Notes: generated by a model not told the origin, from the sequence alone. DNA of 64,000 nucleotides from Arenibacter latericius DSM 15913 (GCF_000424985.1 NZ_AUKX01000022.1:1-64000); one strand, 5' to 3'; shown: positions 35,125 to 46,752, counted from the stretch's first letter. Made by a program: numbers and translations.

Positions 35125-38100
35125 TTAGTTCCCAAAATTATATACCAAGGTAAACCCAGTATTAATAGATGTTTGAGGAAAAGCAGTAGAAACCGCAAAT
35201 TTGGAGAAGGAGTGATCGTAAAAGAACAGTGCATTTAAACTTTTACTCAACGCATAGTCTGCCCTAAACTTTAGAGACATAATATTTTTACCAGAGGTAA
35301 TCTGATTATTGTCTATATCTAAATTTCTAATTATAGTAACGTCGTCTCTTAATGTTAAATCGGCTTTCAGATTTAAATCTCCTTTTAAGCGCTGCTGATC
35401 TCCCCCAATATTAGTAACAAATTTCACATCTTTAAACCTATACCCTAACCCTATGGTATATTCCTTCCCAGTGATTTCTGTCATTAAATTATTATCAAAA
35501 CTTAAAGCAAGCGCCCTATCGGTTCTAATTTCAGCTAAAACACTCATAGAATTTCGCATTTCAAAATCTACTTTCACCAAGGGATTAAACTGATCTGTTA
35601 GCACCACATTATTCATTATGGTCTCTGGTAGAAAATCCTGATTTTCCATATTTATAGGCTCCAATCCCTCATTCACCATTTGAGTACGCTCTAAATTAGT
35701 CTGAAAAGAATTGATGCTATAAGCAGATCGATATCCATGGGTTAAAGAAAAACGATTAAACTTCTCTTTAAACCAAGAATTACGCATAAGCCCCGTATAT
35801 TTTATACTCCAGTTAGGGATAGGGAAATTCCGCATAGCGCCAAGACTTACCTTATTGGCATCTTGTCCGGTATAGGCAGCAAAAAACGCTGGCAATAATA
35901 CATCTTGACTAGTTTTCCCATAGCGCTCTGGAAACCCATCGCTATCTACAACGCCCGTGTCATGATTACGCTCTGCAACAATTCTCTCTGCCACGGTAAG
36001 TCGGTTTTTCTTAAAGGCATCAAAATTAGCAGAACCAAACTCGTCGCTTTTATTGAACACCGTGCTAATCATCATGGTAGAAATACTGAAATTCCCAAAA
36101 TTATTCCCCAGGAGATTTACATACTCAAAGGCATTGTTTCCTAAATCTTCAACATTAAAACTTTCCTTATAACTTTCGGAAAACTGCCTATCGGCTACCA
36201 AGTCAATAGTAAGGTCCCTAGTGGGTTGTGCCGTTGCTGTTATATTCAATTGCCTATTTGTATTTTCCATATACTGCTGACTAAATTCTGGAAAAGTAGT
36301 TAGCCAACCATTTTTAGCAGCCTCAAAACGTACGTCTGCCTGACTCCCGAATACAAAGCCTATAGTAGGCTTAGCAGTACCTATAAATCCGACTGACTTA
36401 GTATAACCCGGAAGAACTTTACCATTATTCTCACTATAGGTAACGTTTACACGTTTAACCATAGTAAGCACATCTATAAGAGCATTTACCCCCGAGTTGT
36501 TAGTCTTTGTAACATCCTCCTCATTGTTCTGTGCATTAGCAGCCCTAGCTAAATTGGTTTGCCCTCTTACTGGTGTCCTTGTATTTTTCCTCCCTAACCC
36601 AATAGCATCATAGAATTTCTGCATACTCAGAGAGGTAGTTAAATTATGAGTATTAGCATTTTGCACTGTATTCACATCTTCTCCAGCCACCTCACGAATA
36701 GCATCACCACCACGTTGCCAATCAAAATTACTGGTATATGTGTATTGTGCATTTATAAAATCCAGGAAAGGGATTTTATTAAAAGGCAACTCATAATTCA
36801 ATTGCAATTCTTGGGAATGTCTATTGGGTTCACCAATATCAAAAAACCCATCCCATAGGCCTAGGGCGGGATCAATACCAGAATCTGGATCCCCATCCGT
36901 AGCGAAATAATTTCTTACTATATTATTATTAGAAGCGGTAAGGTTTAGTCGCAATGACTTTGTTAAGCTATAATTAATAGCATACTGCCAGTTAAAAAGA
37001 TAGTTTCGTTGTTGCAGGAATGGAAGTTCTAGCTTTTCTACACCAGGCTCAAAAACATCTCTAAACTTCTGCTGATTAAAAGCTCTATTAAAGTTAGATT
37101 GAAGCGAGACACTTGCTGGCAATACGTTTATATTTAAGTCTTTTAGCCACTTCCAATACCTACTTGTAAAAAGAGAGTCTTTTTTAGCAAAGGGCTCAAC
37201 AGAAAGCGGATCAAAATTATGGTTGTAAACAAAGCCTGTTACAACATTTTGATCATGAAGTTCTGCAATCTCAAAATCACGATGATTTACTTCATTATAG
37301 GAGTAATTAAAGGTAAAATTCTCCACATCATAAAAACGAGCTTTGGAGTCTGCTGCTTTATCTTTTCTAACCCCTATAAAGTTTATACTAGTTCTTTTAG
37401 TGTAATCTTCCCCTTGTTGCTTCACTGCTTCTGCATCTTCTGCAGATTGAGCAGCGGAAATTCTGTCTTTTAATTTTAAATCGTCATATACTGGATCAAA
37501 CTCGGGGGTAATTAATTGTTCCGAAATACCGTAATTAAATGGTAATTGAAGCCCCCATGTTTTAGGGAAAAGTTGACCAAAATTAACATTGGTAACCATA
37601 TCGTATGAGATAGCATCTTCTCTAGCACGCTCATTAGGCATTTGATCTATAGAACCAAAACCGGAGGTACTCTTACTACCTGTAGCGGATAGGGTAGCAA
37701 AATCTGCCATATTCATATCTACTGCTGCAATAGCTGCCCACCCCCCATTATTATCTAATCCTGCCAAACGAAGCTCATTAAACCAAACCTCTCCCCTTGC
37801 TGGAAGGTCGTCATCATTCTTTATCCCCACCATCATACTACGGATACTCCCTAAAGAAGGATTTCCACGGATACCAATACGAACCTTACCAAGCGTTCTA
37901 GGGTCGAATTCATTTACCTGTACCGCCACTCCATCTACAATCTCATAATAATTTATGGTATTAAGGCTCTGAGAAGCTATTCCTGCCGATTTTACTTTTG
38001 AAAGATCATCTAAAGCTAAATCCAGTTGATTAACATCTGGCCATATTTCTGTAGCCGAAGTAGCTCCAAAAGAAGTGAATTGTAACGGCAGTTCTATTTG

Positions 38101-41100
38101 ATAATAATTCTGTGAGAAATCGGTTCCTATTCTCAAAAATCCAACCAAGGGATGTTCATCATCAGCATAGTCCGTTTCTACCATCTCTTCTGCATGCATA
38201 AACATTTTTAATCGTTTATACTGCCGTATATCTACATTAATATTTTTAAAAACACCCCTAGAGTCCTTAGGCTCCAAATTATCTACCTTAAAGGACATAG
38301 ACTGTTCATTTTGTCTAATTATAGTGTTGTTATTGTTAAGTCGTTCTCTTTCTACTCCCGGCGGCAACACATAAGGAATAGGGCTTCTATTGGCATTCTC
38401 CTCAATATTAACAGCGTTTACATCTACTAAAGTTCCATCGTCCGAAGGATTAGAATCCACGTCGGGCTGAAGCGACCTAGTATAGTTTCTCCAATCGCCA
38501 CGTACGAGATCTAAAGTAGCGAAACGCAAAATTACATCACTAGAAAACCCAGTAAGAAACATCCGCATAAAGCTTATAGACCTAAAGTCGCTTATCCCTC
38601 CCTTAGCATCCGTAAAATCACTTAAAGGAATTTTATACTGTATCCAACGCTCGTTTAGGTTATCCCCATTTGGCAAGGTCCTGGTAACCCCTTCTTTAAT
38701 ATCTGTTACATACTTATCATTAATAGAAGTCCCTGGTTTAATTTTGATACGATACTCAAAGTAGCTGTTTACCGTATTCATAGTACCATCCCTATTAATA
38801 TCCTCCACATCTGGCAAGGTAGTAGACCCCCTGCTTTTATTACTTACTGTTACCGGAGAATTCCCTTGTGGGTTATTATAATTTAAATAGCGGTCTGGGA
38901 TACTCCCTTCCCTATCCAAGAAATATTCATAATTATCCAAAGCTGGATCTTCTGGCGGACCATTATAGGAAATTCCACCAGCAAAAACATAGGTAGCCTC
39001 CTCTTCATCATCAAGGCCATCAAAACCAACGTCTTGTTTCTTTCTATTATTTTCATCTGCATCAAAGGCGTAAACTAAGGATTGGGTTGCAGGCACTTTA
39101 CCCCATGCTGTTTTATAGGTAAGATCGTTAGAATCAGCATCAACAGGCAAGCCGTTCTCATATTGTTTTCTCCCATCAGGTAAAATATCCTCAGAGATAT
39201 TTCCAAAATTTATCACTAGATCTCCAGGACCGTTAGCAATTCCATCTACATAGGGATCCAACACCCAAAACTGAAGGTATTCTACATTAGACTGCTCAAA
39301 ATTGGTACTATTAAGGGAACGCATTATCCCTCCCCACTTATCTTCTGGTCGTTCTACGTCAAAATTAGGGTTGGCATTATAGGGTCCTTTTAGATTAGGG
39401 TAGTAGGCAAGATCTAGGGTATTTTGCGCCAAAGTCTGCCCTTGCGGAACGTCTTGGTTAAACACATCTTGAATATAGATACGCCTAGTTTCATTAGTAG
39501 AAATATCATCATCCCTAATACTCGATGGCCTTTGATTGGAATAGAAAATAGGATCTATGGTATACCATGCTAGTTTTGCCCTACCAAATCCAGATTCCAT
39601 GCTGTTATCTGCTGCCAGATATTCTATTGGCGGACTAGCCAATGACCACCCCAAGAAAGACCTAATATCTATTAATGACTGAGCTCCTTCAAAATCGTCC
39701 AAATAGGTTGTGGTCTCTCCTTGAAAATTAGCATTCTTTGGAGAACTAGGTTTTAAAAATGCCACTTCTCCACGAACAGATAGATTAGACGCTACGTCTG
39801 TAACGATATTGGGGAGTTTATTCACTAATCGAGTTAAGAATGGCACTTCTGTAGAGAAGTTACTATTTAAACCGAAGATTGTATTATTAACCGGCTCTAC
39901 CCCATAATTAGATTTCTGCGTCAACGGTCTCTCATTAAGATTTAACAAGGTACCGCCTAGCACAAAATTTTTATTAAACTGATGTTCTACGTTAACCCCA
40001 GCAAAACGTCTTGTCTGCTGACCGAAAACTGCATTATTCTCCACAGAAATATTTATAGGAGTATTAGATGCTTCCAAACTAGGGTCTAAAATCTGCACCG
40101 TCCCCGCCTGATAGTTCACCGTATAATCTATCCCTTCTTGTAATTGACGACCTCCTGCTGTTACCCTTACGGACCCTTGAGGCACATTAAATGCCCCTAT
40201 AGGAATACCACTTGCGCCTTGAGACTTGTATCTTCCCTTAAGGATAAACTTATTTTTATCGGCATCTTGCTGTGCGGCTGCCGATGGTAATGCATACATA
40301 CTTCTAAATACGTATTTCTTTTGATTGGCATTATACCCCTGATCATTTTCCACTTCATAGGTACCTCCTCCTAGCAGATTAAATAAAAACTCTCCAAAGG
40401 GCTCTACTTTTGTAAAGATGATATTTCCAGTCTGCGTATCTATTGTAATTCCGGGAACAAAGTCGAAAAATCCATCCCCGCCAGGTTGAATGTCGTTGTA
40501 GTTATTTAGCCGGTCTAAATTAAAGACATCTAATAGTATCCGCTCTTCTAGTGGTTTGGGTGCATTAGGCCAACCACTACCTGGACCCGACTCTACCGGA
40601 GTAATATAGTTTCTAGGTGTTGTTTCGTTATAAAGAATATTAAATTTAAAATCCTCATGACTCAATTGATATGCACCAGTAGCATAAATATTTTTCATCA
40701 TAAGATCCCAAATGGGGTCTACCACATTGGTAATATTACTTTTCAGTAATTTTAGGATCAAGGTGTTATTATTCACAGGAATTTCAGCTCCTGGAGACAC
40801 TGTGGTGGCATCTAATCCGCCGTTGGCAAACTCACCTACCTGGTACACTTCCCCGTTATAAGTATATTGAAAAGCCACCCCTAACACCTCATCATTACTT
40901 AGGCGTTGGTTTAAGGAGACATACCCCAATTGCGAATTATAATTATAATCTCTTCCCGGTTCCAATTTTCGGGCATTTTCCAAAATAGCGTAGTCAAAAC
41001 CTTGATTTACGGAATACCCAGGAACGTTAAATCCACTCTTTACAGTGGCAATGTCTCTAATATTACTATTTAATGCCCCACCATTTCCAATAAGTGCTGG

Positions 41101-42300
41101 GTTATAATCATTTGCTGCGTTCCTTGGTAGGTTACCCGCTGAAGAAGTGTTGAAGAATCCGGCTGGATCCCCATTATTTCTTCCAATCCGAGTTCTATCG
41201 TTTACAGCCTCCCCTAAATCCTGAATTGCTACCACATTCCGAATATTTAAGGTTTGTTGACTTCTATTAGTTACCCAAACCTCTAGTCTAGTAATCTGAA
41301 CCTGACTACGGATATAAGGATAGTTTGCTAAGGCATCATCATAATTATCTCTAAAATAATGCGCTAGAAAAAAGTGTTTATCGGCGTCGTAATCTTGAGC
41401 TCGTAGTTCAAAATCATTAACTGCACCTCCGCCTTGTGCTACTACAGTATTACTTTGGGAACGTTGTTCAGAGAACACTCCGGTAACTGTTGTTTTACCA
41501 AATTGCAGCTGGGTCTTTACCCCGAACAAGCTTTGCGCCCCTGTAATTAGGGAGCTGTTTAGCGGCATGCTCACATTCCCCACCTCAATTTTTTGAAGTA
41601 TATCGTCCTCAGAAGGGGTGTAATCTAATTTAACAAGATTCTGAAAATCAAAAGTAGCCTCAGTATCGTAATTAGCAGTTACTTGTAATCTTTCTCCAAT
41701 CTTCCCTAGCATACTTAAGCTAATCCGCTGATCAAAATCAAATGAGAGGTTGGTACGGTTACGTGGAGATAGAGAGGGGTTATCATTTTTCTGCCAAATT
41801 ACACCTAAATCCATTGCTACAGAACCTTGAGGAATTACTTCTATAGTATTTCCACCAAAGACACTCTCAAAAAAACTATTGTTGACGTAGAAATTTGGAA
41901 GTAAATTTTTCCTAGCAGCTTCACTACCCGCCTTTTTTCCAGAATAAGCATCTATTTTCTCTTTAAAATAGGCTTTCATTCCTTCCCTACGGGCCAATTC
42001 CATATATTCCTCTGGAGTAAGGATAATAGGGTAGCTAATATCAAAATCGCCTACTTTAACAGAATAAATATAACGATCCATTTGAGGATCATAGGTGTAT
42101 TTTGAAACGATACTGTCGGGATTCTCCATCACCATTTTTCCCAAGGCAACGCCCGTTTTTACCGAGTCTATCTCTTGGGAAGGTGTTTCCTCGCCATCCA
42201 TATCCTGTGCTAAGACAGTAAAGCCCGTCCCCAAAAAAAATACGAATAGAAAGAAACCCTTAAGTAAGGATTTAAGATTAAGTATAGCCCCCTTTTTCAA
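35125..42300 (-). CDS. sprA: T9SS outer-membrane translocon / gliding protein SprA
   Basis: SprA is the giant outer-membrane barrel through which type IX substrates cross, and it is needed for gliding in flavobacteria. The 2391-residue length fits the family. It has a signal peptide (LKGFFLFVFFLGTGFTVLAQ), an early AYSGKKAGSEAARKNLLPNF segment, long beta-strand-rich regions and a barrel-type terminus (INTGFTLVYNFGN). The start codon is TTG at 42300. No in-frame ATG lies between the upstream stop and the signal peptide, so TTG is needed to keep the signal. It begins five bases after the ruvA stop, so translation is probably coupled. Confidence 0.96.
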   Translation of the reverse strand: MKKGAILNLKSLLKGFFLFVFFLGTGFTVLAQDMDGEETPSQEIDSVKTGVALGKMVMENPDSIVSKYTYDPQMDRYIYSVKVGDFDISYPIILTPEEYMELARREGMKAYFKEKIDAYSGKKAGSEAARKNLLPNFYVNNSFFESVFGGNTIEVIPQGSVAMDLGVIWQKNDNPSLSPRNRTNLSFDFDQRISLSMLGKIGERLQVTANYDTEATFDFQNLVKLDYTPSEDDILQKIEVGNVSMPLNSSLITGAQSLFGVKTQLQFGKTTVTGVFSEQRSQSNTVVAQGGGAVNDFELRAQDYDADKHFFLAHYFRDNYDDALANYPYIRSQVQITRLEVWVTNRSQQTLNIRNVVAIQDLGEAVNDRTRIGRNNGDPAGFFNTSSAGNLPRNAANDYNPALIGNGGALNSNIRDIATVKSGFNVPGYSVNQGFDYAILENARKLEPGRDYNYNSQLGYVSLNQRLSNDEVLGVAFQYTYNGEVYQVGEFANGGLDATTVSPGAEIPVNNNTLILKLLKSNITNVVDPIWDLMMKNIYATGAYQLSHEDFKFNILYNETTPRNYITPVESGPGSGWPNAPKPLEERILLDVFNLDRLNNYNDIQPGGDGFFDFVPGITIDTQTGNIIFTKVEPFGEFLFNLLGGGTYEVENDQGYNANQKKYVFRSMYALPSAAAQQDADKNKFILKGRYKSQGASGIPIGAFNVPQGSVRVTAGGRQLQEGIDYTVNYQAGTVQILDPSLEASNTPINISVENNAVFGQQTRRFAGVNVEHQFNKNFVLGGTLLNLNERPLTQKSNYGVEPVNNTIFGLNSNFSTEVPFLTRLVNKLPNIVTDVASNLSVRGEVAFLKPSSPKNANFQGETTTYLDDFEGAQSLIDIRSFLGWSLASPPIEYLAADNSMESGFGRAKLAWYTIDPIFYSNQRPSSIRDDDISTNETRRIYIQDVFNQDVPQGQTLAQNTLDLAYYPNLKGPYNANPNFDVERPEDKWGGIMRSLNSTNFEQSNVEYLQFWVLDPYVDGIANGPGDLVINFGNISEDILPDGRKQYENGLPVDADSNDLTYKTAWGKVPATQSLVYAFDADENNRKKQDVGFDGLDDEEEATYVFAGGISYNGPPEDPALDNYEYFLDREGSIPDRYLNYNNPQGNSPVTVSNKSRGSTTLPDVEDINRDGTMNTVNSYFEYRIKIKPGTSINDKYVTDIKEGVTRTLPNGDNLNERWIQYKIPLSDFTDAKGGISDFRSISFMRMFLTGFSSDVILRFATLDLVRGDWRNYTRSLQPDVDSNPSDDGTLVDVNAVNIEENANRSPIPYVLPPGVERERLNNNNTIIRQNEQSMSFKVDNLEPKDSRGVFKNINVDIRQYKRLKMFMHAEEMVETDYADDEHPLVGFLRIGTDFSQNYYQIELPLQFTSFGATSATEIWPDVNQLDLALDDLSKVKSAGIASQSLNTINYYEIVDGVAVQVNEFDPRTLGKVRIGIRGNPSLGSIRSMMVGIKNDDDLPARGEVWFNELRLAGLDNNGGWAAIAAVDMNMADFATLSATGSKSTSGFGSIDQMPNERAREDAISYDMVTNVNFGQLFPKTWGLQLPFNYGISEQLITPEFDPVYDDLKLKDRISAAQSAEDAEAVKQQGEDYTKRTSINFIGVRKDKAADSKARFYDVENFTFNYSYNEVNHRDFEIAELHDQNVVTGFVYNHNFDPLSVEPFAKKDSLFTSRYWKWLKDLNINVLPASVSLQSNFNRAFNQQKFRDVFEPGVEKLELPFLQQRNYLFNWQYAINYSLTKSLRLNLTASNNNIVRNYFATDGDPDSGIDPALGLWDGFFDIGEPNRHSQELQLNYELPFNKIPFLDFINAQYTYTSNFDWQRGGDAIREVAGEDVNTVQNANTHNLTTSLSMQKFYDAIGLGRKNTRTPVRGQTNLARAANAQNNEEDVTKTNNSGVNALIDVLTMVKRVNVTYSENNGKVLPGYTKSVGFIGTAKPTIGFVFGSQADVRFEAAKNGWLTTFPEFSQQYMENTNRQLNITATAQPTRDLTIDLVADRQFSESYKESFNVEDLGNNAFEYVNLLGNNFGNFSISTMMISTVFNKSDEFGSANFDAFKKNRLTVAERIVAERNHDTGVVDSDGFPERYGKTSQDVLLPAFFAAYTGQDANKVSLGAMRNFPIPNWSIKYTGLMRNSWFKEKFNRFSLTHGYRSAYSINSFQTNLERTQMVNEGLEPINMENQDFLPETIMNNVVLTDQFNPLVKVDFEMRNSMSVLAEIRTDRALALSFDNNLMTEITGKEYTIGLGYRFKDVKFVTNIGGDQQRLKGDLNLKADLTLRDDVTIIRNLDIDNNQITSGKNIMSLKFRADYALSKSLNALFFYDHSFSKFAVSTAFPQTSINTGFTLVYNFGN

Positions 42301-42305
42301 ATTTG

Positions 42306-42887
42306 TTATAAATTTTTAAGCGCAAATTTTATGATATCTTCAACGCTCAGTCCGGAATCTTGTCTAATAGCTTTGTCCACCACCTTTTCAGCTTGCTTGC
42401 GAACGAACCCAAGAACCTCTAATGCTGATAACGCTTCATCTTTATTTGTATTGCTTGATGGGGCGGAAAGTTCATCAATATCATAAATTTTTAGGATCTT
42501 ATCTTTTAGATCTAAAATTACTCTCTGTGATGTTTTAGCGCCAATCCCTTTTACTCCCTGAATAGTTTTAGCATCTCCCGCGGCAATAGCATCTCTAATC
42601 TGAGATGGACTTAAGGAAGACAACATTGTTCTTGCCGTAGCGGCACCAATACCTGATACCGTCAATAACAATCTAAAAATCTCTCGTTCCGATTTTTCTG
42701 AAAAGCCAAACAAGCTATGGGAATCCTCCTTTACCTGTAAATGGGTATACACCTGAACATTCTCCGCATCTCCGATCTTAGAAAATGTATGTAGTGATAT
42801 GTTTACAAAATAGCCCACTCCAGCACATTCCACAACAAGATAGGTTGGGTTTTTCTCTACTAACTTTCCTCGTAAATGGGTAATCAT
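42306..42887 (-). CDS. ruvA: Holliday junction branch migration protein RuvA
   Basis: RuvA binds the four-way junction and recruits the RuvB motor during recombination repair. The 193-residue protein starts MITHLRGKLVEKNPTYLVVE (OB-fold domain I). Helix-hairpin-helix domain II contains LLTVSGIGAATARTMLSSL and IQGVKGIGAKTSQRVILDL, and a C-terminal domain III follows. I chose ATG at 42887, which matches the usual RuvA start; a longer frame opens upstream. ruvB lies separately at 51246. The following gene is sprA. Confidence 0.95.
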   Translation of the reverse strand: MITHLRGKLVEKNPTYLVVECAGVGYFVNISLHTFSKIGDAENVQVYTHLQVKEDSHSLFGFSEKSEREIFRLLLTVSGIGAATARTMLSSLSPSQIRDAIAAGDAKTIQGVKGIGAKTSQRVILDLKDKILKIYDIDELSAPSSNTNKDEALSALEVLGFVRKQAEKVVDKAIRQDSGLSVEDIIKFALKNL

Positions 42888-42921
42888 TGGTCGGTTGTTG
42901 GTTTTATAGTTAATTAAAAAC

Positions 42922-42988
42922 GAGGTGTTGTTAAACAAAACGAACACCTCCTATAAAATGGCCAAAAAGAGAAATTTCTCTTTTTGGC
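42922..42988 (-). terminator. two tandem hairpins between maeB and ruvA
   Basis: A perfect 28-base palindrome (42961-42988, core AAAAAGAGAAA/TTTCTCTTTTT flanked by GCC/GGC) lies 46 bases after the maeB stop. A second hairpin, GAGGTGTT/AACACCTC (42922-42929 with 42943-42950), lies between it and the ruvA ATG. The first is a likely maeB terminator; the second may be a leader structure of ruvA-sprA. Confidence 0.6.
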
Positions 42989-43034
42989 GCACTTTATATA
43001 AAAGGTTAGGATCTAACACCTATGAAGCAAAAAA

Positions 43035-45332
43035 TTACTTTTTAGCTGCCCTAGCGATTCTTCTTTTTTCCCTTTCCTGGGCGTCTATAACGGCTACAGC
43101 GGTCATATTCACCATTTCATCTACACTTGCACCCAACTGAAGAATGTGTATAGACCTTCTTAGGCCAACCATAATTGGCCCAATAGAATCTGCCTGATTT
43201 AATTCTTTCAGTAGTTTATAAGTAATATTTGCTGATTCCAAATTAGGGAAAATTAAAGTATTTACCTTTTTCCCTGATATTTTAGAGAATGGGAATTTCT
43301 CTTGGTGCAACTCCTTATTTAATGCAAAATCTGTCTGTATCTCACCATCTACTTGCAGCTCTGGATATTTTTCATGCAATATCTTTACCGCTTCCCTCAC
43401 CTTTAGTGCATGGGGATGGTTAGAAGACCCAAAATTCGCATAAGACAACAAGGCCATAACGGGCGTAAAACCAAAGGTAGTAGCCACATTAGCTGTCATT
43501 TTTGCAATTTCTGCAATTTCTTCTGCGTTAGGATCGATATTAATTGAAGTATCTGCCAAGAACATAGGTCCTCTTTCGGTAATCATAATATTTACCGTAG
43601 ATACCTTCTTTACATTAGCTGCTCTACCTATCACCTCAAACACAGGCTTTACCACTGTAGGATAAGCACGGGAATACCCAGAAATCATTCCATCTCCATC
43701 ACCTTCCAACACCATCATAGAACCGAAGTAATTTCGCTCCCTCATTTTCCTTTTAGCACCATAGAGACTTACTCCACTACGTTGTCTATTTTCGAAAAAT
43801 CTTTCTGCATAGCGATTTCGTTGCTCAATGGTATCATCAGATTGGGTATCTATGATTTCTATGTCAGCATCAAAATCTAACTCCTTCATTATTTCCTGAA
43901 TCACCTTTTTATCCCCTAGCAGTATTGGAATAGCTATTCCTTCATCATAAGCTATTTGAGCAGCCTTTAGGACATCAATATGATCTGCTTCTGCATAGAC
44001 AATTTTCTTGGGATCCATTTTAGCGCGATCATGTAGTAATCGCACTACCTTATTATCGTTACCCGAGCGTAGCCATAATTCTTCTTTATACTTATCCCAA
44101 TCCTCAATAGGGGCTTTTGCTACCCCGCTATCCATAGCCGCTTTTGCTACTGCTGGCGGAATTTCTGTAATTAGTCGAGGGTCAAAGGGTTTTGGAATTA
44201 TATAATCCCTCCCAAACGTAAGTCGCGTTAAACCGTAGGTAATATTCACCTGCTCTGGTACCGTTTCTTCGGTGAGGTCTGCCAATGCTTTTACGGCTGC
44301 CATTTTCATAGCCTCATTTATTTTTGTAGCCCTAACATCTAAAGCTCCCCTAAAAATAAATGGGAATCCAAGAACATTGTTAACTTGGTTAGGATGGTCA
44401 GATCTACCGGTAGCCATAATAATATCTTCCCTAGTTTTTATTGCTAGGTTATAATCTATCTCCGGATTAGGGTTAGACATGGCGAACACAATAGGATCCT
44501 TAGCCATGGACAATAGCATTTCTGGACTTAAAATATCTGCTTTGGAGAGTCCAATAAACACCTCTGCATCTACCATTGCCTCTTCCAAGGTATTTATTTG
44601 CCTGTCTGTTGCAAATTCTAGCTTTTCACCACTAAGGTTAGGTCTATCTCTACGGATAACCCCCTTACTATCTAACATTACAATGTTTTCATCTTTAGCA
44701 CCGAAGGCTTTATATAATCTTGTACATGATACTGCTGCTGCTCCTGCGCCACTTACAACAATACGTACCTCTTCCATCTTTTTCCCGGTGAGCTTAAGTG
44801 CATTTAATAATGCTGCTGCAGATATGATTGCGGTTCCATGCTGATCATCATGCATTACTGGAATATCTAACTCTTCCTTTAGTCTTCGTTCTATTTCAAA
44901 AGCTTCTGGAGCCTTAATATCCTCTAGATTTATTCCACCAAAAGTTGGCGAAATAATTTTTACGGTTTCTACAAACTTATCTACATCTGTAGTATCTAAC
45001 TCAATATCGATACTATCTATATCTGCAAAAATTTTAAACAAAAGGCTCTTCCCTTCCATTACTGGCTTGGAAGCCTCAGGGCCAATATCTCCAAGCCCCA
45101 ATACGGCAGTTCCGTTAGATATTACCGCAACAAGATTCCCTTTTGCGGTATATTTATATACGTTATTCTTGTCTTTTGCAATTTCTAAACAGGGTTGTGC
45201 AACCCCGGGAGAGTATGCAAGCCCTAGATCACGCTGCGTAGAATAGGGTTTTGTAGGGACTATTTTAATTTTTCCTGGTTGAGGCTTTGCATGATATACT
45301 AATGCTTCTCGCCTAATCCTTTCCTTGCTCAT
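43035..45332 (-). CDS. maeB: NADP-dependent malic enzyme, malic/phosphotransacetylase fusion
   Basis: The enzyme oxidatively decarboxylates malate to pyruvate. The 765-residue length fits the MaeB type. The malic-enzyme domain (about 1-430) has [31 protein letters not shown], the metal-binding [11 protein letters not shown] and the nucleotide fold [12 protein letters not shown]. The C-terminal phosphotransacetylase-like regulatory domain is about 440-765. I chose ATG at 45332 ([14 protein letters not shown]) over an upstream TTG. A TAACTTTG box lies 18 bases upstream. Confidence 0.95.
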   Translation of the reverse strand: MSKERIRREALVYHAKPQPGKIKIVPTKPYSTQRDLGLAYSPGVAQPCLEIAKDKNNVYKYTAKGNLVAVISNGTAVLGLGDIGPEASKPVMEGKSLLFKIFADIDSIDIELDTTDVDKFVETVKIISPTFGGINLEDIKAPEAFEIERRLKEELDIPVMHDDQHGTAIISAAALLNALKLTGKKMEEVRIVVSGAGAAAVSCTRLYKAFGAKDENIVMLDSKGVIRRDRPNLSGEKLEFATDRQINTLEEAMVDAEVFIGLSKADILSPEMLLSMAKDPIVFAMSNPNPEIDYNLAIKTREDIIMATGRSDHPNQVNNVLGFPFIFRGALDVRATKINEAMKMAAVKALADLTEETVPEQVNITYGLTRLTFGRDYIIPKPFDPRLITEIPPAVAKAAMDSGVAKAPIEDWDKYKEELWLRSGNDNKVVRLLHDRAKMDPKKIVYAEADHIDVLKAAQIAYDEGIAIPILLGDKKVIQEIMKELDFDADIEIIDTQSDDTIEQRNRYAERFFENRQRSGVSLYGAKRKMRERNYFGSMMVLEGDGDGMISGYSRAYPTVVKPVFEVIGRAANVKKVSTVNIMITERGPMFLADTSINIDPNAEEIAEIAKMTANVATTFGFTPVMALLSYANFGSSNHPHALKVREAVKILHEKYPELQVDGEIQTDFALNKELHQEKFPFSKISGKKVNTLIFPNLESANITYKLLKELNQADSIGPIMVGLRRSIHILQLGASVDEMVNMTAVAVIDAQEREKRRIARAAKK

Positions 45333-45350
45333 AGGGATTAATTTTAAAAA

Positions 45351-45358
45351 CAAAGTTA
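45351..45358 (-). promoter_or_regulatory. -7 box before maeB
   Basis: The minus strand reads TAACTTTG, an exact TAnnTTTG match 18 bases before the maeB ATG. No -33 TTG at normal spacing was seen. Confidence 0.4.
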
Positions 45359-45685
45359 ACAGTATTCTTTAAATTATAAAGATTTAAAAATGATAACCAA
45401 TTAGATTCGCATTCCAATTTAAGAAAGAATCAGGAAAAACTGTGTTGATTTAATCGAGTAAGAAATATATTACATACTCTTTAATTGCTTGTTTATCTCC
45501 TATAACACTAATCTAGATATCATATTATAAAGAACAACAATATTTATGGTTAAACGAGGGCTATCACCAAATAAATAGGTTTCAAGAGGAAGTTAAATTA
45601 TTGAATTAAGCGATATAGAATTTTGCCTTGATGAAATTGGCATTGAGAAGTCAACCAGGTTAAAGACACTTTAGAGGTATTTCAC
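45359..45685. other. 327-base gap, nothing convincing
   Basis: AT-rich sequence between maeB and queG. A 25-codon open stretch on the plus strand (about 45597-45674) reads like protein, but it has no start codon and is too short to call. No RNA gene or strong hairpin was seen. Confidence 0.5.
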
Positions 45686-46609
45686 TTACTTTTTAAGAAA
45701 GTCAATATTCCTAGTAAGTCCAGAAAACTTAGTTCTTTTTACTGCTGATTTTTGGAACACCTTCCTAAAAACTTCTTCAGTAATTTCTTCCCAATCTTTT
45801 TTTGTCATGGAGAGCAACTCCGGTTTAGGATTAAATAAGGGTTCTTGATGTGGTTTGGAGAAGCGGTTCCATGGACACACATCCTGACAAACGTCACATC
45901 CAAACATCCAATCATCAAATTTCCCATGAAATTCTGATGGGAGCTCCTCTTTTAATTCGATAGTAAAATAGGAAATACATTTACTACCATCTACCACATA
46001 GGGTGCTACAATAGCCTGGGTGGGACAGGCATCTAAACAGGCAGTACAGGTGCCGCAATGATCAGTAACCCGGGAATCATACTCCAACTCTAAATCTATG
46101 ATTAACTCCGCTATAAAATAAAATGAACCCACTTGTTGGGTTAACAGATTACTGTTCTTTCCAATCCACCCCAAGCCACTTTTAGCAGCCCAGGCCTTAT
46201 CTAATACTGGAGCAGAATCTACAAAGGCCCTTCCGTTGACCTCTCCTATTTCCTCAGAAATAAATTCTTGAAGTTGCCTTAGTTTTGTTTTTATAACATG
46301 ATGATAATCTTGCCCGTAAGCATATTTGGAAATTTTATAAGTATCGTCCACCTGTTTTTCCTCAGGGTAATAATTAAGCAACAAAGAGATGACGGATTTT
46401 GACCCTTCAACCAATTTTGTAGGATCTAAACGTTTATCAAAATGATTCTCCATATACTGCATCTCCCCATTCATATTGTTCTGAAGCCATTTTTCTAATC
46501 TAGGCGCTTCCTCTTCCAGAAATTCAGCTTTAGAAATACCACATGACAAAAAACCGAGGCGTTTTGCTTCGGTTTTTATAAGTTCTGTATTTTTATGATG
46601 GGCAGACAT
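45686..46609 (-). CDS. queG: epoxyqueuosine reductase
   Basis: QueG performs the last step of queuosine synthesis, reducing epoxyqueuosine in tRNA with a cobalamin cofactor and two 4Fe-4S clusters. The 307-residue protein has the N-terminal DUF1730 domain ([43 protein letters not shown]) and two cluster motifs, [13 protein letters not shown] and [11 protein letters not shown]. The C-terminal HEAT repeats of longer homologues are absent, which is common in Bacteroidota. It is monocistronic. Confidence 0.95.
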   Translation of the reverse strand: MSAHHKNTELIKTEAKRLGFLSCGISKAEFLEEEAPRLEKWLQNNMNGEMQYMENHFDKRLDPTKLVEGSKSVISLLLNYYPEEKQVDDTYKISKYAYGQDYHHVIKTKLRQLQEFISEEIGEVNGRAFVDSAPVLDKAWAAKSGLGWIGKNSNLLTQQVGSFYFIAELIIDLELEYDSRVTDHCGTCTACLDACPTQAIVAPYVVDGSKCISYFTIELKEELPSEFHGKFDDWMFGCDVCQDVCPWNRFSKPHQEPLFNPKPELLSMTKKDWEEITEEVFRKVFQKSAVKRTKFSGLTRNIDFLKK

Positions 46610-46752
46610 AGTACTATCGCTTTTCTATCTCCACTTTACTTAGGCTTTGTAAAATCGGAAAACGTTTCAGTTGCTAAAGTACAATTCTCATTTGTAATTT
46701 TATATTGCCATCCCACACTTCCTATTAATACAAAGGTCATTTTATAATATTT

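Noticed and set aside
45597-45674. 25-codon protein-like stretch between maeB and queG
   Set aside because: It has no start codon, a stop directly before it and no recognised family; too short to call a gene or relic.
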